Part shown: positions 8,023 through 15,441 of the stretch, one piece after another
Position numbering within the stretch: the stretch's first letter is position 1
Layout: each line of letters opens with the position of its first letter
Source: Bacillota bacterium
Lineage (GTDB): Bacteria; Bacillota; SHA-98; Ch115; JABLXJ01
Assembly: GCA_013178125.1 (NCBI GenBank)
Contig: JABLXJ010000007.1
Span: 1-64,000, forward strand
DNA: 64,000 nt
Direction: 5' to 3'
Made by a program: the position numbers and the translations under genes
Notes under the pieces: generated by a model
The model's input: the letters and a program-made list of their open reading frames with translations, nothing else
The model's database searches: none
Told to the model about the DNA's origin: nothing

Positions 8023-9435
8023 CTAACGCCCAGCCAGGTCCCCCAGGAGCTCGACAGCCGCTTCCGTGATCAGCCTCCCCGCCTCCTCTGCGAGCTGGCT
8101 CGTCCGCGCGGTCCTGGGCTCATACCCGCCCTCGCTGAACGCCTTCTCGGTCGGGATATAGCCCTCATACCCGTTAGCGTAGCCAACGACGAAGGTGGGC
8201 TTTAACGGGCTTCTCGCCTTGATCTCCAGGCCAAACTCGACGAAAAGCTCGCCCGGCACTGCGACAAACGCCGCATCGCCCACCCTGAATGCCTGGAGCT
8301 CGAGGTGGGCGCAGGGATCCTTCTCCCTCAGGGCCGCGAGCTCGAGGATCTCGAGGGCGTATATCTCATCCGGCACGCCGTCCACGAGGGCGAGGAGCTT
8401 CGATAGCTCCTGGAACGTCTTACCCCCGGCGACCTTCCTCGCGGCCTCAACCTCCGCGCTGGACAACCTACGCCGTGGGACATCTATAACCTTCGAGGTG
8501 CAGGCTAGAGGGGTATGCATGGCCGGCCCGGCCGCCCCGGCCGCAGGTGCTATACTTCCGGTTTGGCCCGATGGAACAGGCCGGGAGGCCTTCCGCGTCC
8601 TGGCCAGGGCCTTTATAACCTCCGCCCCGACGATCGTCCCTACCCTTTCAGCCTCCCCAAATCCGCGCCCCTGCTCGGGGTCGTTCACATTGATATGATT
8701 AACGTTGCCATCTGCGCCGTTGGTGTACATGGCGACGGCCCCGGTCACCGCCTCAATCAACCTCATGGAGTATCCCGGGTAATCGGCGGATATATCAAAG
8801 TTGTCTCCCGCAAGGATGGCCGGGTGAAGGGCATAGTTGAAGAACACGCACAGGGGCTCCCCGCCCGCCCCCCGGACCTCCATTATCGCTATCTCGGGGT
8901 CCACCGGGCCTGCAGGCCCCGCGATCCCACGCCGCAGGGATTCATCGCAATCGATGAACTCCCAGTTCATCCTGAGGGTGCCATCCTTCATGCGTATCCT
9001 GCGGTTGAATGCCACGCTGGCCTCCTCGCCCACCGCGAACCGGACCTGCGCCTCCCTGAGGCGATTCCGTGCCATCTTCGCGGCGCCCGCGAATTTCCTC
9101 TTCAGGACCTCGGTATAGCCCTGATCGACCTCGATCCCGAACAACCCGAGCATGGCGGGCCCCGAGTGGGTGTGAGACGCCGTCACCATGACATTCCCTC
9201 TCGGGATCCCCGTCTCTGCCTCGACCATGGCCCTGACCCCATCACAGAAATCCTGCGGGACCCCTACGAGATCCGAGGCGATGATGCCGAGCTCAGTGCC
9301 ATCGTCAGCCTGAAGCACAAGCGCCCGAACGTAAAGGTCATCGTGGATCCCCTGTGAACCCTTATCCCTTACATTGCCCTCGAGGGCGATGCCGACATAT
9401 GGTGTTATGACAGCCTTTGCTACCCCGGCTTTCAC
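8023..9435 (-). CDS. Neutral/alkaline ceramidase-like hydrolase
   Basis: A protein of 470 residues matching the N-terminal domain of neutral/alkaline non-lysosomal ceramidases. Seen: the AKAVITPYVG start, the HGIHDDLYVRALVL region, the metal-binding SHTHSGP motif, and a later NGADGNVNH segment at the place where true ceramidases carry GDxSPN with the nucleophilic Ser. That Ser is not present here. There is no signal peptide, so the protein is likely cytoplasmic. Start chosen at GTG 9435 because AGGAGGT lies 9 nt upstream; an earlier TTG at 9474 is possible. Located after the NagB-like gene. Family members in bacterial sugar clusters are of unknown activity; amide-bond hydrolysis of an N-acyl amino compound is a reasonable guess. 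Confidence 0.8.
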   Translation of the reverse strand: MKAGVAKAVITPYVGIALEGNVRDKGSQGIHDDLYVRALVLQADDGTELGIIASDLVGVPQDFCDGVRAMVEAETGIPRGNVMVTASHTHSGPAMLGLFGIEVDQGYTEVLKRKFAGAAKMARNRLREAQVRFAVGEEASVAFNRRIRMKDGTLRMNWEFIDCDESLRRGIAGPAGPVDPEIAIMEVRGAGGEPLCVFFNYALHPAILAGDNFDISADYPGYSMRLIEAVTGAVAMYTNGADGNVNHINVNDPEQGRGFGEAERVGTIVGAEVIKALARTRKASRPVPSGQTGSIAPAAGAAGPAMHTPLACTSKVIDVPRRRLSSAEVEAARKVAGGKTFQELSKLLALVDGVPDEIYALEILELAALREKDPCAHLELQAFRVGDAAFVAVPGELFVEFGLEIKARSPLKPTFVVGYANGYEGYIPTEKAFSEGGYEPRTARTSQLAEEAGRLITEAAVELLGDLAGR

Positions 9436-9545
9436 TTCAATTCCACCTCCTGATCCTGGCATGCTGCCAGGCAACCCGGCAAAACCGCGTCAGTATAGAC
9501 CGGCCACGACTAAATGTGAGACCGAAGACTGCCGCCACTTTCCCG

Positions 9546-9710
9546 GGGGGTTGCCGGCGCTTGCGCGACGGGGCCTTTGAAATTTGGCAGGGCCCTCGCG
9601 GCAAATTTCAACGGAGACACGCCGCAAGCGCGCCGTCCCCGGAGCGCAGCACCGGCAACCCCCTAGAACATGCTGGCAACCTGGCACAAATTAAGGAACC
9701 TGCGCTTAGG
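9546..9710 (-). repeat. Dispersed repeat, copy A (with nested hairpins)
   Basis: First of three related copies (others at 12707-12808 and 22314-22378). Read on the minus strand it starts at the stop codon of the NagB-like gene (CCTAAG), continues through GTTCCTTAATTTGTGCC and ends in a hairpin with GGGGGTTGCCGG (9652-9663) and its complement (9546-9557). Between the arms is the conserved loop sequence TCCGGGGACGGC and an extra nested insert of about 65 nt with its own stem TTGAAATTTG/CAAATTTCAA. It fills most of the 270-nt gap upstream of the ceramidase-like gene. Confidence 0.75.
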
Positions 9711-10623
9711 ACATATGAATCTCAACGTTATCCGCAACACCGCCCAGTATGGTGTAAGTCCCTGGAGCCGTCTGGAGGAGCGACCCGGGGACAAGTGTAT
9801 TCACAGGACCATGGGCGGCAAGCCTCGCGATGAACCTCTGCCAGCTTACCCCCCCACCTATATAACCGTCAAGCCAGAAGCTCCTGTACTTCGCTCCCAT
9901 GATCTGGGCCGGCCCGATAGTGTTGGCCTTGGGTGGCACCCACGACCAGTCTCCGCTGAATGAGTGAAGCGCATTCTGCATGATCGTCATAGGATGCAGC
10001 TCGACGCAGCGCGGGCCCGCCTTCTTGTAAGACTCGAGATCATCTCCAAACTCAAACCCAAGGTGGGCCTCCCAGAATGCTATATGGCCGCACCAGCCGA
10101 TCCCGCCATAACATACGTCAGCCCCGCCCATGTCCTCGATCATCTTCCCGTAGGAATTGATCACATCCCTCGTCGGGAAGTGAATCTGCGACATCGGAGG
10201 CCTCAGGTCCTCGTCGATCTGCAGGAAGAATTGCTCCATCATTGCCTTCTGGAATGAACCGGGCCAGTCGGCAGGCGCTGTATTCCCATCCTGGTCCGCA
10301 TATTCGTCCATGTTGAATGTATGGACGTGCTTGCATGATATCCTGAATTTATTTATGAGCTTCGCAGCGATCGCATACTGGGGCATCGGCCCGACAGGGA
10401 AGATACCAACAAAACGCCTCCCCGCGTCGGCCGCCTCCTTTATCCGGCCGACTATATCCAGGGCAAATTCCGTGTAGAATTCATTGGGATCCTCAATCAC
10501 CCTGATCTTGAACTCAGGGTTCGGGTGCTTCGTTATATCCTCCTTCTTTATCGCCCTTGCCCTCTCACAAGCCTCCCTGTCCTGAAATGGAAGAAACTTC
10601 GCAAGCTCATACGTGAAACCCAT
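9706..10623 (-). CDS. Glucosamine-6-phosphate deaminase-like protein (NagB family, altered active site)
   Basis: A 305-residue NagB/RpiA-fold protein. NagB opens the sugar ring and converts GlcN-6-phosphate to fructose-6-phosphate plus ammonia. Seen: the MDEY motif (Asp106) that holds the proton-shuttle Asp, and GGIGWCGHIAFWEAH at 173-187. In NagB this last motif is GxGxDGHIAFNEP; here the Asp is Cys178 while His180 and Glu185 are kept. The protein is longer than NagB (about 240-270) with an extra N-terminus of about 35 residues. ATG start with GGAGA 7 nt upstream. It follows a MalFG pair by 132 nt and is probably co-transcribed. It may act on a different amino- or ketose-phosphate, or be an isomerase only. 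Confidence 0.8.
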   Translation of the reverse strand: MGFTYELAKFLPFQDREACERARAIKKEDITKHPNPEFKIRVIEDPNEFYTEFALDIVGRIKEAADAGRRFVGIFPVGPMPQYAIAAKLINKFRISCKHVHTFNMDEYADQDGNTAPADWPGSFQKAMMEQFFLQIDEDLRPPMSQIHFPTRDVINSYGKMIEDMGGADVCYGGIGWCGHIAFWEAHLGFEFGDDLESYKKAGPRCVELHPMTIMQNALHSFSGDWSWVPPKANTIGPAQIMGAKYRSFWLDGYIGGGVSWQRFIARLAAHGPVNTLVPGSLLQTAPGTYTILGGVADNVEIHMS

Positions 10624-10755
10624 GTCGATTCTCCTTCCTTTCCCTTAATTAGGTTTATTTATAAACCGGCGGCCTCAAACCCCATCCCAGGCCCGCAGCC
10701 GCCGTTACAACCCTCGATTGTTAACCCCTTAGCCCCTTAGCCGCATTCTCAGTTG

Positions 10756-11631
10756 CTAGCCTTTGACCGCGCCCGATGTAAGCCCGCTCACGATATACTT
10801 CTGGAATAAAAGGGCAATCAGGACGGGAGGTATAGCGGCCAGGACCCCGCCCGTTGCCATCATCCCGTAATCGATCGAGTGCCTCCCGCTGAACTCGGCG
10901 ATCGCGACAGGTATCGTCTTCGCCGCTGGGGATGATGTGAAAATCAAGGCCATGAAAAACTCCTCCCAGGACATGAGGAAGCAGAATAGGCTGGTCGCCA
11001 CAAGGCCCGGCACCGAGAGCGGCAGCACGACCCTGAAAAGAGCCGATACCCGCGTACACCCGTCGATCATGGCCGCCTCCTCCAGGTCCTTTGGGATCGT
11101 GAGGAAATAGCCCCTCATGATCCAGATTACAAACGGTGTAAGGAATGCCGAATAGAGCAGCACAAGCACTATATGGGTATCCAGCAGGCCGAGCCTGCCC
11201 ATAATCTCATAGAGTGGGATAACTACGGCGATCGGGGGAAGCATGTATATAAACAGGATCATGAAGAGAAGCTGGGTCTTCCCCCTGATCGGCAGTCGCG
11301 CAAAGGCATAAGACGACAGGGTGCCAATTGAGATACACAGCGCTGTGACGAAAAGCGCCACGATGATGCTGTTGACCATGGATCGTTTGAATGTGACCTC
11401 GGCCTCCCCGCCCTCGGAGGCAGCCCTAATTATCCGGGCATACCGTTCGAAGGTCGGGTGGTGAGGGATCCAGTGCACAGGAACGGATAGGAGCTCGCTC
11501 TGGGTCGATATACTCGATATGAAAAGCCAGACCGGCGGCGCGAGGATACCGGCAGCCACCACGATAGCGGCAACATATATAAAGACTCTCGACAGCGCCT
11601 TCCGCCTGGCGCGCGATACGGCCATCGGCAT
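10756..11631 (-). CDS. Sugar ABC transporter permease, MalG type
   Basis: A 291-residue permease with six predicted helices, EAA loop DLEEAAMIDGCTRVSALFRV and C-terminal SGLTSGAVKG. It carries a longer extracytoplasmic loop after helix 1 (VPVHWIPHHPTFERYARII). The ATG has AAGGAG upstream. It pairs with the MalF-type permease at 11757-12650 and the binding protein at 12836-14119, forming a complete permease set without ATPase. Confidence 0.92.
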   Translation of the reverse strand: MPMAVSRARRKALSRVFIYVAAIVVAAGILAPPVWLFISSISTQSELLSVPVHWIPHHPTFERYARIIRAASEGGEAEVTFKRSMVNSIIVALFVTALCISIGTLSSYAFARLPIRGKTQLLFMILFIYMLPPIAVVIPLYEIMGRLGLLDTHIVLVLLYSAFLTPFVIWIMRGYFLTIPKDLEEAAMIDGCTRVSALFRVVLPLSVPGLVATSLFCFLMSWEEFFMALIFTSSPAAKTIPVAIAEFSGRHSIDYGMMATGGVLAAIPPVLIALLFQKYIVSGLTSGAVKG

Positions 11632-11705
11632 GATCGAGGTTCTCCTTTCAGGGCTAAGGCCAATCCAACATCAATGTTCGATGCCCTTAGACCAGTACTC
11701 CATAC

Positions 11706-11769
11706 CAGTATTCAATGCCCGGTCGTCGCCAGCATCCGGGCCGTCAGTATTCAATGTCAGTATTCAATA
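11706..11769. repeat. Three copies of CAGTATTCAAT around the end of a permease gene
   Basis: CAGTATTCAATG occurs at 11706-11717 and 11745-11756, and CAGTATTCAATA at 11758-11769. The last copy contains the final codons and stop of the MalF-type permease (IEY-stop), and the middle copy duplicates that stop region in tandem. This looks like a small slippage duplication and has no clear function. Confidence 0.7.
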
Positions 11770-12650
11770 TCCGAGCGCATAACCCTCGTATAGAGCAGGG
11801 CGATCAATCCTATGAAAAGCGTTATGACGTACGACAGGGCAGCGCCCTGGCCGAAGTTGAGGAACCTGAATGCCCGGATATATGTGAAATAGCTCAAGAC
11901 CATCGTCCCGTTCGCCGGTCCGCCCCTCGTCATGACGAAAATCAGGTCAAACACCTTGAACGCGTCGAGGGTCCTCAACACGAGTATGATCAATATGGTT
12001 GGCTGGAGGAGAGGCAACGTAATATGCCGGAATTTTCGCCAAGCGCTCGCCCCATCAACCGTTGCCGCCTCATAAAGCTGGTGCGGTATCGTCTGCAGCG
12101 CAGCAAGAAGGAGGAGGACAACCAGGGGCGTAACCTTCCAGACCTCCGCCACGATCGCCATGTTCATGGCCATGAATGGCTCGCTCAGCCATGCACGGTA
12201 GGAGCTTATCAGGCCCAGCTGATAAAGCAGGCTGTTGAGCGCCCCGTAGCTCGAGTTGAGGATCCACTTCCACATGATACCGTTGACTGTGACGGGCAGG
12301 GCCCAGGGCACGAGGATCAGGCTCCTCAGCACACCCCTGCCGGCAAACTTCTCATTGAGAAGCAAGGATACAGCCACGCCTAGCACAACCTCCAGCGAGA
12401 TGGAAACCACGGTGAAATAGACCGTCTTCCAAAAAGACGACCAGAAGGCAGCATCGCGAAGTATATCAATATAATTGCGGAGGCCAACGAAGGGCGTGCC
12501 TATAAATGGGTTCGTCAGCTCTTTCGTGAAAAAACTCAAATGTAATGAGCTGAATATCGGGTAAATGATTAATGGAAAAATCACAAGTATGCTCGGCAGG
12601 ATCAGCCAGAAAGCCAGCTTCGATACTGATAGAAAAGATCTGGATCGCAT
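11757..12650 (-). CDS. Sugar ABC transporter permease, MalF type
   Basis: A 297-residue permease starting MRSRSFLSVSKLAFWLILPSIL, with six helices and the EAA loop QLYEAATVDGASAWRKFRHI. The open frame allows a GTG six codons earlier, but ATG 12650 has GAGGGGGG 6 nt upstream and was chosen. It is followed after 125 nt by the MalG-type partner and preceded by the binding protein with repeat copy B between them. Confidence 0.92.
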   Translation of the reverse strand: MRSRSFLSVSKLAFWLILPSILVIFPLIIYPIFSSLHLSFFTKELTNPFIGTPFVGLRNYIDILRDAAFWSSFWKTVYFTVVSISLEVVLGVAVSLLLNEKFAGRGVLRSLILVPWALPVTVNGIMWKWILNSSYGALNSLLYQLGLISSYRAWLSEPFMAMNMAIVAEVWKVTPLVVLLLLAALQTIPHQLYEAATVDGASAWRKFRHITLPLLQPTILIILVLRTLDAFKVFDLIFVMTRGGPANGTMVLSYFTYIRAFRFLNFGQGAALSYVITLFIGLIALLYTRVMRSDIEY

Positions 12651-12706
12651 CTTCTCCCCCCCTCTCACAGCTATGGGGCCAAGGCTATAGCGCTCCCACT
12701 ACACTT

Positions 12707-12764
12707 TTCCAGGACTTACGGTGTTGCGCGCCGTCCCCGGAGCGCAACACCGTAAGTCCTGGAA
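12707..12764 (-). terminator. 23-bp perfect hairpin downstream of solute-binding protein gene
   Basis: Arms 12707-12729 and 12742-12764 are perfectly complementary over 23 bp with a 12-nt loop (TCCGGGGACGGC on the minus strand). It is the hairpin part of repeat copy B and lies between the binding-protein gene and its permeases. Only a short A-rich tract follows and no U-run, so it more likely stabilises or attenuates the upstream transcript than ends it fully. This would give more binding protein than permease, as is usual. Confidence 0.6.
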
Positions 12765-12808
12765 CGTGCTGGTAAACTAGCACAAATCAAGGAAACTTCA
12801 CTTAGTAG
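12707..12808 (-). repeat. Dispersed repeat, copy B
   Basis: Second copy of the three-member repeat. On the minus strand it begins with CTAAGTGAAGTTTCC, continues with TTTGTGCTAGTTTACCAG and ends in the 23-bp hairpin. Compared with copy A the hairpin arms have different sequence (GGACTTACGG in place of GGGGGTTGCCGG) yet still pair, while GTGTTGCGC and the loop are shared. It starts about 27 nt after the binding-protein stop codon. Confidence 0.8.
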
Positions 12809-12835
12809 GTAACAACATTAGCATCCGTAACAGCC

Positions 12836-14119
12836 CTATTTCTTGGGCTTATACTTAGCCTTGACTTCCTTCACCCTGGCTACCGCGTCGTCAAGGGCCT
12901 TCTGCGGGGTCTTAGCCCCGGTCAGGGCGTACTGGACTTCCTCCTGGACGATCTGCGACAGCTGCGGATACCATGCTACCTGCGGTCTGTTTACAATATA
13001 CCTTATCTGCTGCCTCGCTGCCCGCACGAGCTCCGGCTGGGGCTTTACAACCTCCGGGTCATCATAGAGCGACTTCCAGATGGGGAGCGCCAGCGCAGAG
13101 TACTTCTTCTGAACAGGCTTGGATGCCAGGTAAGTTACGTATTTCCACGCCTCATCAGGGTGCTTGCAGGTCTTCATGATCGAAAGCCCCATGCCACCGT
13201 TGATCGACGCGCTCTTGCGACCATCCGGCATCCCGGGCAGGACCGTGATCCTGGCGTGCCCGGCCACCTTGGACTCCTTAGGGTCATTCGCAAGGTTATA
13301 CATGTATGCCCAGTTGGTTCCAAAAGCGGCCTCACCCTGGGAGAAGGTGTTTCGCACCTCATCATATGCCGACTCGAGCGTGGCCGGGTGGAAGATCCCA
13401 GCCTTCAGGTTGCTGACCATAAACTCCAGCGCCTTCAGGCCAACCCCTTTATTGAAAATCGGGTTATCATCCTTATCCAGCATGTCGCCGCCAAAGGCCG
13501 ACACGAACTTGAGGTATTCGATCGGGGTCGATTCGTTCTGGCTCCACGCCTCAATATATGGATACTTGACAATGCCATTGGACTTGAGCTTCTTACCGAC
13601 TTCCACGACATCTGCCCAGGTGGCCGGGGCATCCTTGTAGCCTGCGCGCTTCAGCATGTCATCATTGTAATACATGTAAAGCCAGTCGTTGAGCCAGGGC
13701 ATGCCGTAAAGGCGCCCCTTGTACTCCACCGCGCTCAACACCTCGGGAAAGATGTCGGCGCGCTCCTGAGGCGTGAGCCTATCGGTCACATCCAGGAGCC
13801 AGCCGGCGGAGACGAAAGCTGCCGGCCATATGCAGTCGACCAGGATTACATCGTAGGAGCCCCTGCCGCTTGCCGCGGATACCACGATCTTATCATAGAG
13901 CTCCTCATACGCGACGAAGGTCAGCCCGACCTCTATGTCTGGGTTCTTCTTTTCGAATTCAGCCGTCATGCTCCTGATATCATCTTCGCTGTACCCGGCC
14001 TGCTTCATGAAAAGGGCATTGATCCTGACCTTGGCCGCAGCGGCGCCGGCCAGGAGGCCGATACACAGGGATAATGCAAGCATGACCACCAGGACCTTGC
14101 TAAACCTCTTCACCTTCAT
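12836..14119 (-). CDS. Sugar ABC extracellular solute-binding protein
   Basis: A 427-residue family-1 binding protein. Signal peptide at about 1-30 (VLVVMLALSLCIGLLAGAAAA), then VRINALFMKQAGYSEDDIRSM and FEKKNPDIEVGL. DVILVDCIWPAAFVSAGWLLDVT matches the family core (target compartment, then hydrophobic pocket). ATG 14119 has GAGGTG 8 nt upstream; a GTG one codon earlier is in frame. It starts the set SBP-MalF-MalG-NagB-like-ceramidase-like. The preceding gap (14120-14272) carries short AATATC repeats but no clear operator. Confidence 0.92.
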   Translation of the reverse strand: MKVKRFSKVLVVMLALSLCIGLLAGAAAAKVRINALFMKQAGYSEDDIRSMTAEFEKKNPDIEVGLTFVAYEELYDKIVVSAASGRGSYDVILVDCIWPAAFVSAGWLLDVTDRLTPQERADIFPEVLSAVEYKGRLYGMPWLNDWLYMYYNDDMLKRAGYKDAPATWADVVEVGKKLKSNGIVKYPYIEAWSQNESTPIEYLKFVSAFGGDMLDKDDNPIFNKGVGLKALEFMVSNLKAGIFHPATLESAYDEVRNTFSQGEAAFGTNWAYMYNLANDPKESKVAGHARITVLPGMPDGRKSASINGGMGLSIMKTCKHPDEAWKYVTYLASKPVQKKYSALALPIWKSLYDDPEVVKPQPELVRAARQQIRYIVNRPQVAWYPQLSQIVQEEVQYALTGAKTPQKALDDAVARVKEVKAKYKPKK

Positions 14120-14272
14120 CACCCTTACACCTCGCCATCATAATATTTCATCATAATATCTTGATGTCTCGATAATATCTCGCCACATGGCTACTTTGCG
14201 CTCCACCCAACTTACCACCCAACTACTCGACTTACCCATATTACTAGCACTCGCCCCCCTGCAGCACCCCCC

Positions 14273-15283
14273 TTATGCCAGCCTCCGCCCCGTGGCCGCC
14301 ACCATTGCCCGCACGTTCTGAACAGGCGTATCCCTCGGCACCTCACACCCCGGGCTAAAAATATAACCCCTGGCATCTCCCACGGCGCTGATGCACTTCC
14401 TCACCGCACCAGCCACCTCTTCCTCTGTCCCGTTGAGCAGGAGAACCGGCGCCAGGTTGCCCTTTATGCAGACCCTGTCGCCTATCGCGGCCTTCGCCAC
14501 GGCCAGGTCCACGTGGGAATCGAGATTTACTATATCAGCCCCCGTTCGGGGCAGGAGGTCGAGTAGACGATTGCTATCGCCGCAGATATGATATTTCACC
14601 CGCACGCCGCGTTCTTTCAATTTCTTGATGACGGCCGCGGCATAGGGAAGCGAGAATTCCAGGTAGTGGTCGCGGGAGATGAGGCTCGCCACGGCGTCCC
14701 CGACCCCGATGACATCGGCGCCTGCTTCCACCTGGGCGAGACCAAATTGCGTGGAAAGCTCAGCACAAAATTCGATCACCTTCCGGGCATGGTCGGGCTC
14801 CATCACGATCTTCATCATGAAGTCATTGACCCCGCTTAAAATGGCAGCCAGCTGGAATGGTGCCTCAACCCACCCAAAAACCGCAAGCTCTCCACCGGCG
14901 CGTTCCTTCAAGAGCCTGATCGTGTCTATCTGGTCTCTCATCCGGTTTTGGCCCCGAAGATCAGGCATGCTCAGGCGCGCAAGGTCGGCATCACATGTGA
15001 TGAGAGGCGCCACAGGGGACGGCACATCATCCTCGGGGTAGAGGACCTCCGCACCCAGGGTTTCTGCCTCCCGGGCCGCGTCGCACGTGGGGTGGACGGC
15101 ATCGAAACCCAAATCCCGGGCCATGGCGATCTGAGCGTCGACCATGACCTTGGGGCTACGGCAATAATCCTTGTAGGACACATGAGCATACCTGGCGGCA
15201 AAGGTCATGGCCAGGGGAAAAACAGGAATGTGGTCCACAGGTTTTCGATCGATCGCCGACATAATCCGTTCATAGCCCGTCAT
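14273..15283 (-). CDS. Uroporphyrinogen decarboxylase (UroD/MtaA) family protein
   Basis: A 336-residue TIM-barrel protein of the UroD/MtaA/MtbA group. It begins MTGYERIMSAIDRKPVDHIPVFP, as do methyltransferase-type members, and has YHICGDS (HxC zinc ligands) near residue 235 and the C-terminal SPGCEVPRDTP cysteine, together the Cys/His zinc site of corrinoid-dependent methyltransferases. It lacks the heme-type UroD N-terminus, and no haem genes are near. Located between the ROK regulator and a sugar importer. Such proteins are common in Firmicutes sugar clusters, with no established activity; no corrinoid protein gene is next to it. GGAGGT lies about 11 nt before the ATG. Confidence 0.85.
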   Translation of the reverse strand: MTGYERIMSAIDRKPVDHIPVFPLAMTFAARYAHVSYKDYCRSPKVMVDAQIAMARDLGFDAVHPTCDAAREAETLGAEVLYPEDDVPSPVAPLITCDADLARLSMPDLRGQNRMRDQIDTIRLLKERAGGELAVFGWVEAPFQLAAILSGVNDFMMKIVMEPDHARKVIEFCAELSTQFGLAQVEAGADVIGVGDAVASLISRDHYLEFSLPYAAAVIKKLKERGVRVKYHICGDSNRLLDLLPRTGADIVNLDSHVDLAVAKAAIGDRVCIKGNLAPVLLLNGTEEEVAGAVRKCISAVGDARGYIFSPGCEVPRDTPVQNVRAMVAATGRRLA

Positions 15284-15339
15284 AGTAGTCCCTTACCTCC
15301 GTCATTCCTCTCTCCACAGCCCAATTAACAACCTAATTA

Positions 15340-15441
15340 CTAGATAGACGTCCATGCCGCCTTCAGCGGCACCAGCAGGGAATGAAAATGGCCTTAGCTG
15401 GGGTAATGTCTATTTTCTAGGTAGATAGTTGCTAGATAGAC
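15340..15441. repeat. 10-bp direct repeat flanking an 82-bp segment after the ROK gene
   Basis: CTAGATAGAC occurs at 15340-15349 and again at 15432-15441, where it includes the ROK stop codon. A diverged inverted version (GTCTATTTTCTAG) lies at about 15408-15420. The 82 bp between the direct copies contain a short hairpin GCCGCcttcaGCGGC and no gene. This could be the footprint of a small insertion or a simple duplication. Confidence 0.5.

Noticed and set aside
11706-11769. Short repeats resembling a small CRISPR array
   Set aside because: Only three 11-12 nt copies with unequal spacing, and one includes a stop codon; no cas genes are present.
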